Below, piece by piece: positions 56,565-64,000 of a stretch of DNA of 64,000 nt. Origin of the DNA: Larix kaempferi. Taxonomy: Eukaryota; Streptophyta; Pinopsida; Pinales; Pinaceae. The DNA is taken from positions 12,940,501 to 13,004,500 of the forward strand of contig BSBM01000994.1 in NCBI GenBank assembly GCA_027924585.1, read 5' to 3'. A program made the translations under genes and the position numbers. Numbering within the stretch: the stretch's first letter is position 1; every line of letters starts with the position of its first letter. A model generated the notes under the pieces. That model worked only from the letters and a program-made list of their open reading frames with translations, had not been told where the DNA came from and did no database searches.

Positions 56565-57002
56565 CACCCTCCATTGAGCCTCCTTCATTCAGTTAGTGTC
56601 TCCATGTGCTAGTTACATTCATTTAGACCTACCACACTTAGCTAGACTCAGTTTGACTAGCGGTTGACAGTTACTTGGGCAATGATGACTCTCCTGATGA
56701 TGGGATAGACTACTAGTTGTTCTCGAATGGCACTCCAGTGATCTTTTGATCACTCCATGAAGGCTAATTTGAATTGCCACCTTGGCATTTGAATCCTCAT
56801 GCATTGTACTATTTATTTGTCCATATTGTGATTAATTAACTAGTGTGTGTGAAGTATTTATGCTTCTATCTGAGTTCTATTGTATTATTATTCTGTTTCT
56901 CATTATACTACATTGACCACTCTTCTTCTATTTTTCTGCTTAATCATAATTACTCTTCTGAGGTATACATCATCTCTTAGATCTACTATGAGGATTTTCA
57001 CA
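56565..57002 (+). repeat. Right LTR of the second gag-only element, second part
   Basis: Continues 48792-49174 after removal of the Copia element and one TCATG. Ends gaggattttcaca, as at 47437. Reassembled length is about 820 bp. Confidence 0.8.
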
Positions 57003-57212
57003 AGACATAGGGAGATTAGCACTGTCGAAGTCCCAATACATGGACTTGTCATTATGTTCCTGGCTTTCTTATCTAATACAACATGCATTGTTGTGGTCGT
57101 TAACAGTTGCAGTAGTCGTCAAATGTTGTTTTAGTACCAGACCATGCTGTTAGCTTCTTCTTACTCTTGTTTCAATTCATGAAAATGGTCTAAGAGTCAA
57201 TGGGGTGTTATT

Positions 57213-58260
57213 AGCTCACTTTGACAGATGACTCTTTAGCTCGCTTTATTTCTCATTTGCCTCTTCTTCAAAAGCTTGAGCTACTCTATTGTTATGGACT
57301 GCGGAAGAGTATTATTTCCTCTCCCAACATTGCACACTTAATATGTGTAATGGGCTACCGAAATAGAAGCTTTAACTGTGAACTACCGGAATCTTATAGC
57401 TATGAAGAAACGTTCTCATATAATGGATCTAGTGCACCATTTTCGTGCAGAGAAATTTGTGGAGATATTAGGTAGCTTGAAATCATTGAAGAATCTTGAT
57501 ATCCACATTTTGAAGCTTCTTCCTCTTCTCAACTTATTGGAGCAACTTCCTAACCTTGAAAGACTACATATCTGCAAAAGGTTTTTCTCGGTAAGAAAGA
57601 AATTTTGTAGTCATTATTATACACACGTCTAATTTAATTGTTTGCTTATCATTTGCAAAGTATATTTCATTGGTTGAATGCCTTTTCTTCCAGTAACTAC
57701 GGTGTTAGGAGCTAACCCATCCAGGCGGGATGCTTAGACCAACTGCCTGGCCATCCCCTGTTACGGTGCACTTGGAAATTTAGGAATAGTTTCTTTGTTT
57801 TTATTGTGCATGATGATATGTGTGTTCACGCGTTGGCTACAATAAAATGATTATTTTTGCATTTGTTAGAAATGGTTTCTTTTTACGGTAGTGTGATAAA
57901 CAATTATTTGTTTGCTATGCAGGTATTCGAGAGAGATGCAATACCGTTGTGTCTTGGCTATCCGCTTGCTAATATTCGAATGTTTGTGCCTCCAGATCAT
58001 GTTGTCCGCTTCTTCTAACTGCGCCAAGTGGTTGAATCAACATTCTATCTCAAAGTTTGTTGAGCCTCTCTTGGATGATGTAGTATAAGACTTAAAAGAT
58101 AGTAAACTTGTTATCACCATTGCACATTTGTTGCACTATTCATCAACAAATAACTACATCTGGCCCAAAGATCTTACTAGTCTTTGCAAGAATATTCCCT
58201 TTGTAGTTGAAGTTGGGAAAATCATCAGGGTAGGAGGCTTTCTAAAGTTTCTCCAGCCTA
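57213..58260 (+). pseudogene. F-box/LRR-type gene fragment
   Basis: The first exon piece (57213-57475) reads LTDDSLARFISHLPLLQKLE, LLYCYGLRKS and ISSPNIAHLICVMG, the leucine-rich pattern of plant F-box/FBD-LRR proteins. After a frameshift near 57450 it continues as FVEILGSLKSLKNLDIHILK and LLEQLPNLERLHICKRFFS to a gtaag donor at 57591. An intron 57591-57922 ends ttgctatgcag. The last exon begins VFERDAIPLCLGYPLANIRM and, after another shift, reads SASSNCAKWLNQHSISKF and LKDSKLVITIAHLLHYSS. The N-terminal F-box is absent. F-box/LRR proteins select substrates for SCF ubiquitin ligases; this one is broken. The annotation depends on the LRR pattern only. Confidence 0.6.
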
Positions 58261-58589
58261 CATCCACGAGTAACTAGTCCAAGTTAATGGGATGGAAATT
58301 GGAATCCTTGGATGGCTATGGGATTTTCAACACTTTTTGAAGTTTAACTTATACTACCACCTTGTGCAGGAGGTATGATGTATTCACTGAATGATTCGGT
58401 TTCATTCTTTCAAAGACACTTGCAGCAGTCATCGAATGTTGTTTTAGTATAGTCCTTCATGTCTGGAATGAGTCTAGTGTTTCCAAGTCTACAAGTCGAA
58501 GCTCCAATAAAAGTTTAATCTTTTATTACTCCTTCAAAGGAGATGATCTGATTAAGGATAAGGAGAATCTAAAACCTTCAACGACTTTA
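58261..58589. other. Spacer without a supported gene
   Basis: Includes cgaatgttgttttagta (58433-58452), which nearly repeats gtcaaatgttgttttagta at 57117-57137, on the other side of the F-box/LRR fragment. Otherwise nothing. Confidence 0.35.
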
Positions 58590-59822
58590 AATTATTGTGA
58601 AGTTGAATTTAAAATAAAAAAATTCAATTTCCGATTTGAAAAGTCAATTTCAAATAAAAAAATGTAATTGTATATTTGAAGATTGCAGTTTTCATTTGTA
58701 AATGTTCAAAATTTTAAGGTGAAAAAATCAATGTCTAAAATATTCAGTCATTGTTTGAATATCAAGGCAATTGGCTATGTTATAACATAAAAAATCAATG
58801 TCTAAAATATTCAGTCAATGTTTGAATATCAAGTCAATTGTAGTTCCATTTTTCGACATGAAGGATCAGCTGCCCCTTCTTTTCGTAGTTAATTGTGAAA
58901 ACATTTATCCAGCAATTTAGCTATATCCATAATGGAGAACACAAGAAGGATCAGCCGACCCTTCTTGCAGTGTTAAACTATTATGAAAATAATATTGGGA
59001 ATAAGAACAGTCGATCGACCCTTCAATTTTGAGGGAATTATAAAGACACAACACCTTGGAAGTTATAACATATAAAAATAGTTTGTCTCGACTTCCGTTT
59101 TACGAAAAGAAGGATCGGTCGCCCCTTATTTTCGAAGTTAACTGTGAAAACCTTTATCCTACAATTCAGCTATATCCATAATCGAGAATAGAAGAAGGAT
59201 TGACTGACCCTTCTTGTAGTGTCGAAATATTATGAAAAGAATATTGGTAATAAGAAGGGTCGAGCGACCCATTCTTGCAGTGTCGAACTATTGTAAAAAT
59301 AATATGGGGAATAAGAAGGGTCGGCCGACCCTTCAATTATGATGGAATTGTAAAAATAGAACACCTTGAAAGTTATATTATATAAAAATGGTTTGTCCCT
59401 ACTTCTGTTTTACGACAAGAAGGATCGGTTGCCCCTTCTTTTCGTAGTTAATTGTCAAAACCTTTATCCAGTAATTCAGCTATAGCCATAATGGATAATA
59501 CAGGAAGGATCGACTGACCCTTCTTGTAGTGTTGAACCATTACGAAAAGAATATTAGGAATAAGAAGGGTCGATGGACCCTTCTTTTAGGAGGGAATTGT
59601 AACAATAGAACACCTTGAAGAAATGAGAATATTTCCACTTGCCAGCAAAGTCTTTAAAGAAAAACGTCTATAAATTTTGTTGTTAAAATGTTGATATCTA
59701 GTATCCTAGGGTGGCACGTGCAATGATCACATTGTGACACGTGGCATATTTGATTTGGCACTTTGAGTATGGGGAGGTTACTATTTTTATTTGATTTGGC
59801 ACATTGAGTATAGCAAGGTTAC
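58590..59822 (-). repeat. Palindrome repeat downstream of copy C (LTR-like)
   Basis: On the minus strand it starts at 59820 with ttgctatactcaatgtgcca, has a G-box at 59744-59735 and carries ten or so palindromes down to 58850. It ends in the gaacatttacaaatgaaaac tail. The start is partly duplicated (ctcaatgtgccaaatcaaat then ctcaaagtgccaaatcaaat). It adjoins the 3' flank of copy C exactly as 8303 adjoins that of copy A. Confidence 0.65.
59735..59744 (-). promoter_or_regulatory. G-box in the copy-C repeat
   Basis: Reverse of CCACGTGTCA; conserved in position with the other copies. Confidence 0.5.
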
Positions 59823-60930
59823 TAATGCAGGTTTAACCACAACATAGTCACCCTGTAGCTAGAATGCTAATTGAAAAATTAACATGAATTTATTAATTTA
59901 TGTTAATCATTTGCAGAAATAGATAAATGTTTTAATTAAATAAATTCACTTAAAACATAAAAGACACACAGATCAGGAGTAAAGACAAATCCAAACTGTA
60001 GATCAATGTATGGATTATTGATTACAAATATGATTAAACATAATAGTGCTTTGCAAATAAAACTAATCAGAGGCAGGATATCCACCCACTCACAGTCAAA
60101 GAGCTTTTGTTTGGTGATTAAAGAAGAAGATATGAACAACCCATCAATATAGAGCATATGATAATGAATTATATACTGACTTTAGCAGAAAATGGTAGTG
60201 GATGCTTGAAATGAAAGCAACAGAGCATAATATTTATGAATTCTGTCCTGATACAACACTTATCAAGGCATGAAAAAGCATAACAATATGAATTAAACAG
60301 TGAGAGAAACGTTCACATAAGAGAAGAAGTAAACAGACTGGTTGAAATTTCAAGTAAGAACCGTTGGGAATGGAGTCGAAAACTAAACAATTTATATACT
60401 AGCAGATAAACCACCATAAATGTTTTCACAAAGGCAAGGTAGTTGGTAGATTACAGTCAAAGATTTTTGCAGGTGATCTAGAAAGAAACATAGACAGTCC
60501 ATCAATAATGAGCACCAAGTTATAGATGAATACACTATCAATTTTAAGAAGAGAAAAATACAGTCGACTGTAAACAAGATCAACACATGAATCTCTGATT
60601 ATGTAAATATGAGTTATTTCCTGTGTGCCTCTTTATATTCAAATATATCAACTCGATAAAAAAAATTTGTCTCTCCAAAAAGTTTCCAACCCTTTCAAAT
60701 GAACTCATAACGTATTTTATGCAAAATGTCTTTTAACTAAAAACTGAAATAACTTAATTAAACTTGCCAAATGTCATTTGAGTCAAAGTAACAAACAATA
60801 TTACAAATTTCTTTTGAATAAAAATACTTCAAAATCCTCATTTGATGTAGAACCCAACGATTACTTTCAAGAACGAACTGTGTACTTCATTTTTCTGTAC
60901 TTTTCCATGTTTATCCATTGATCGGCAGTT
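59823..60930 (-). other. 3' flank of copy C
   Basis: 59860-60030 matches the reverse of 7985-8280 (tgattaacataaattaataa, ccatacattgatctacagtt). The blocks 60050-60150 and 60410-60500 share acagtcaaagatttttg, tgatctagaaagaa-like and cagtccatcaata-like words, so this flank also has an internal duplication. No coding frame. Confidence 0.5.
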
Positions 60931-63900
60931 GGATGATCATAGTTGTCCATCTCTTTTACCACGACTGTCATTTAAACATGATCTGCATAAGAAATATGTG
61001 GAATTCTTTCACCAATTGAAACCATTTTGTTTAGAATTTCAAAATCTTCTGCAATCTTTTCCATTAAAATTTTCCCTGTCAATGAATTTAAATACTAAAA
61101 TTTCGTATGATCCATTCTTATATTGAACAATAATTTCTTATATTCATCTTGGGGAATTAGCTCCCGATTCTCATCCCAGAAAGTAGGAAACCTTTTTCAA
61201 TCAATTTCTCAAACTGCTTTTTGAATTCCACTACTTATCTCCTCATTGCTCCAGCTTTCACTTCAACATTCTCAATATGTGCATGCTTTCCTAAACTTCT
61301 TCTTTCCCATGTAATGACTACAATCCTGTCCTTAATACCCAGGATCCGCAGATATTCATTTGTCAAACTATTCAAAAAGGTAATTGCATTTTGTGCTACC
61401 TTTTTGGGCTTCCTGTTCAGATTCTCTCTAATTGTTGTACAACTTGTTAAAGCATCTTTAATTAGTTTTTCCTTTAATCTTATGAAATCTAAATATGGTC
61501 TGAAATTTTCTACTTCTTTAATGATTAACTCCCACACCATGTGCTTACACCCTTGCATAGCTGCTTGGCTTGTCACTTGATGTGCCAATTTTTTGTTGGT
61601 TTCAATCAATTCTTTACATTTGTCTTGCCAAGATTTCGTTTCTTCATCTTTCTTCTCATTTTCTTCTTTCAACCTTTGAGCCTCTTCTCTTAACTCCTTA
61701 ATTTAAACATCTTTTAAAGTTACTTGGGACATAGCCAGTAGAAGACTATCAACATCATTTCCATCTCTAGTCTGACTTATACTTGTTTGCTGCTGACTCA
61801 AATTTGATAATTTATTTTTCAAATCATCAATTTGATTTCTTAGGATCATTTTTTCCTTCTCCCAGCTAGCTTCTTTTTCAGAAACTTTCAGTAATTTCGT
61901 TGTGATGTGCCTCAATTCCTTGGACAAATCTTATTTTTCCTGCTCTAACATGGTCAGCTCAAGCCCTTGTATAAGCTAGGTTTTTGGGATTTTTAATTTC
62001 TTTCTCAATCCTTGAATTATATCCTCTTTTTCTTTTAAACACTTTTTTTCCCGCATTCCCTTCATTGTCAACCAAACCAATTTGTAGCTTTTTGATTTGT
62101 TGTTGTCGGGCTTTATTTTATATTTTCTCTTATTTCAATTGATTTTTTAATTTATCTGCAATGTTTCTCAACTTCTCAACTTCCAAAAGCGCTTCTAAGA
62201 AATTAGCATATATGACTTCCCCTTTCGGCCTATGTAAGAATGTATATGACTTTTCAGCAAATAATTGAAAAGTATGTTGAGACAAAGCCTGCTTGTCTTG
62301 GTTGTACTTGCAATACATATCTGCTCTAGTCTGGAATTTATCAACATTTCCTACTTCCTGGGCCTCTTGAAAAGTATACTCCTGTATCTGAACTTCTGGC
62401 ACTACACATTCACCTTTTTCTTTTCCTTCATCATCTGCAAATGGAATGAAATCATGCGGTTCATCATACTTAAGCCTTTTCGCTTTTTCTTGTTCTTCCT
62501 TTTCAAGATCAATTTCATCTTGGAAATTTTTTTTTCTCCAATAACTAGGGCGCTGGTTGTAATTTCTATTTCTCTTGTACAATCTGTTGAAACCAACTCT
62601 TCTCCTTGTGGAATTGTATTTTCTTTGTCTACAATTTTGTACTGCAACTAGTTTACTTTTTCTGACATCCCTTCTACCTCCTGGTGATCAAAAGCTTTAG
62701 TATGATGTGCTTTCCTCCTTTTCGATATGACATGGAGTGGATCATAATTAACAGGCAATTCCTTTCTTAAATCCATTTCTTCCAACAATATCTCTATGTG
62801 CAAAATAGCATACTTATTCTTTACAATAAACAAACCTATTGCAAATGGATATTTGATATCGGTGGCTTTTTTGAAAATTAAGAAATGGTTATATTGCACA
62901 ATAAACTTCTGTCTCAGGAATTCAAGGGCAAAAACTCTTAAATTCAAAAACGCTGGTAGAATATACGGCTGGTGTTTAAAACCATACAATCTGATTACAA
63001 TGTGGTCTTCTGATAAAAACCAATGTCCAGCTGCCAAATATGAACTCAATTGCATGAGTGTCTTGATCTTGGGTAATACTCTGGGTAATTTCTCTCCGAA
63101 AATCATGTTGTATATCTCTGATAACACATAATTCATATAATTAAACATGTTGTCTTCTATAGGAATTTTAAAAATTATTCTTGGAAAATGTAATTCTTCC
63201 CGGCTGGCGAACAAAACTATCTTCATCAGGTGCGACTGAAACCTTAACTGCCTCATGCTATGAAATTTCATCATCTGTGAATGAATGCTTTCAGCTAAAA
63301 ATTCCTCAAACTTGAGACAAGGTGTTTGACTATTTTCACCTTTAAGTTCATTAATGCTCATTCTCAATAGAAAACCTAACTGAAATTCTGTCACCCATGC
63401 ATCTGTGTAAAAACCTAAGAAATAATCCAAAAGGGAAAGAACAAGCTGAGTGTTCTCATTAAAAAGACTGACATCTATGGGTAAGGAGTATCAACAATTT
63501 CCAAGTCTATTTTAAGGCAAGAGTATAAAAATATCTGTGTATTCTCAGGGGAAAATTGGCGATATAGGTCTAAAATTAATGTTTGAGAAAAAAATTTTGG
63601 TTACAGCAATTGGGACGTGGGAACTTCTAGGGAATCTTTTATGACAGAGGGTTCAATTCAACAAAGTATTCTATTTTTTGGGACATTCATGACTGCTTGC
63701 TCAATGTTTGAATAATAGGATGCACACCAGGACACAAATTCTAGGAATGGGACAAATTGGTCAAGGAAAAATGACAAAAGGGACGACTGGTTGACTCTAT
63801 GTACATCTAAACCTTCATCCTACAAGCCTTTCAATTTGACTTTTATCTCTGCTATTGATAATCTAATTGAGGTGTTGAAAATATCCCTGTCTCTATCCTC

Positions 63901-63970
63901 TAGAGCATCTCTGGCTTTATCAATGTCTCGATTCTGAACTGTCTCCCTCTTTCTCCTTTATAAACAGACT
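60930..63970 (-). pseudogene. Copy C of the long coiled-coil gene
   Basis: Minus strand, from about 63970 (decayed N-terminus ETVQNRDIDKARDAL) down. It reads IRLSIAEIKVKLKGL, FVSWCASYYSN, then, after a one-base shift near 63480, LFNENTQLVLSLLDYFLGF. The open frame 63430-62648 follows (260 codons; EDNMFNYMNYVLSEIY, EDHIVIRLYGFKHQPYILPA, ending KAFDHQEVEGMSEKVN). Next are 62582-62130 (charged, VQIQEYTFQEAQEVGN), coiled coils 61927-61703 and 61672-61235 (DKCKELIETNKKLAHQV), and degenerate C-terminal codons to about 60930. It is the longest guide to the intact protein besides copy A. The start lies at or beyond the window edge. Confidence 0.72.
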
Positions 63971-64000
63971 TAAAATATTATTAGATTGAGTTTTAAGGAC

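Larger units (their letters stand above)
47067..57002 (+). mobile_element. Second gag-only LTR element, split by a Copia insertion
   Basis: Left LTR fragment 47067-47437, gag-like gene 47593-48605, purine tract ggggggg at 48784-48791, right LTR 48792-49174 plus 56565-57002. The right LTR is interrupted by the Copia element at 49175-56559. Related to 39425-44296 by LTR start (TGTTAGGATAT), by a shared gagaagggcactctttctca block and by the protein. Confidence 0.8.

Overview
The window looks like intergenic DNA from a plant with a large, repeat-packed nuclear genome. It has no bacterial features, AT-rich spacers, GT-AG intron borders, plant-type Copia and Gypsy-like LTR retrotransposons primed by TGGTATCAGAGC-type sites, and an F-box/leucine-rich-repeat gene fragment. 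The element composition suggests a gymnosperm (conifer) to me, but that is inference only. I see no intact ordinary host gene, no rRNA or tRNA gene and no organelle insert. Almost everything that can be explained is a transposon, a transposon piece or a repeat.

Layout. 1-974: leader and 5' LTR of a minus-strand Copia element that continues off the left edge. 975-2400: repeat pieces and unrecognised sequence. 2401-9470: copy A of an unusual long gene (3799-7419), flanked by direct copies of a repeat rich in GGTCGGCCGACC palindromes. 9480-23500: unrecognised sequence with several short tandem arrays, one 240-bp-arm inverted repeat and two more palindrome repeats. 23520-27240: reshuffled array of palindrome repeats and leader modules. 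27786-39424: copy B of the long gene, split by a Copia element (28833-38211, target duplication ATATG) that itself carries a Gypsy-like one-LTR piece. 39425-44296: tandem LTR-gag-LTR-gag-LTR block of a gag-only element, lying at the broken end of copy B. 47067-57002: a related gag-only element whose right LTR is split by a young Copia element (49175-56559, target duplication TCATG). 57213-58260: F-box/LRR pseudogene. 58590-64000: copy C of the long gene on the minus strand with its downstream palindrome repeat.

The main result is the long-gene family. Copies A, B and C encode related proteins of roughly 900-1,200 residues with a conserved N-terminal region, a low-complexity or charged middle and coiled coils. 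They carry no gag, protease, integrase or reverse transcriptase motif that I can see. Copies A and C share their 3' flank up to the same junction with the palindrome repeat, and copy A has that repeat on both sides, so the gene appears to travel as part of a repeat unit. All three copies are broken. A has eleven internal stops, all TAG or TAA, without a single frameshift. I do not recognise the protein.

A second result is the 49-56.5 kb Copia element. Its two 608-bp LTRs differ at only about four bases, yet it lacks integrase and the reverse transcriptase core. In their place it holds about 1.1 kb that reads like exons and introns of a captured gene. A third is the gag-only LTR family, seen in three copies, one with an intact 344-residue frame.
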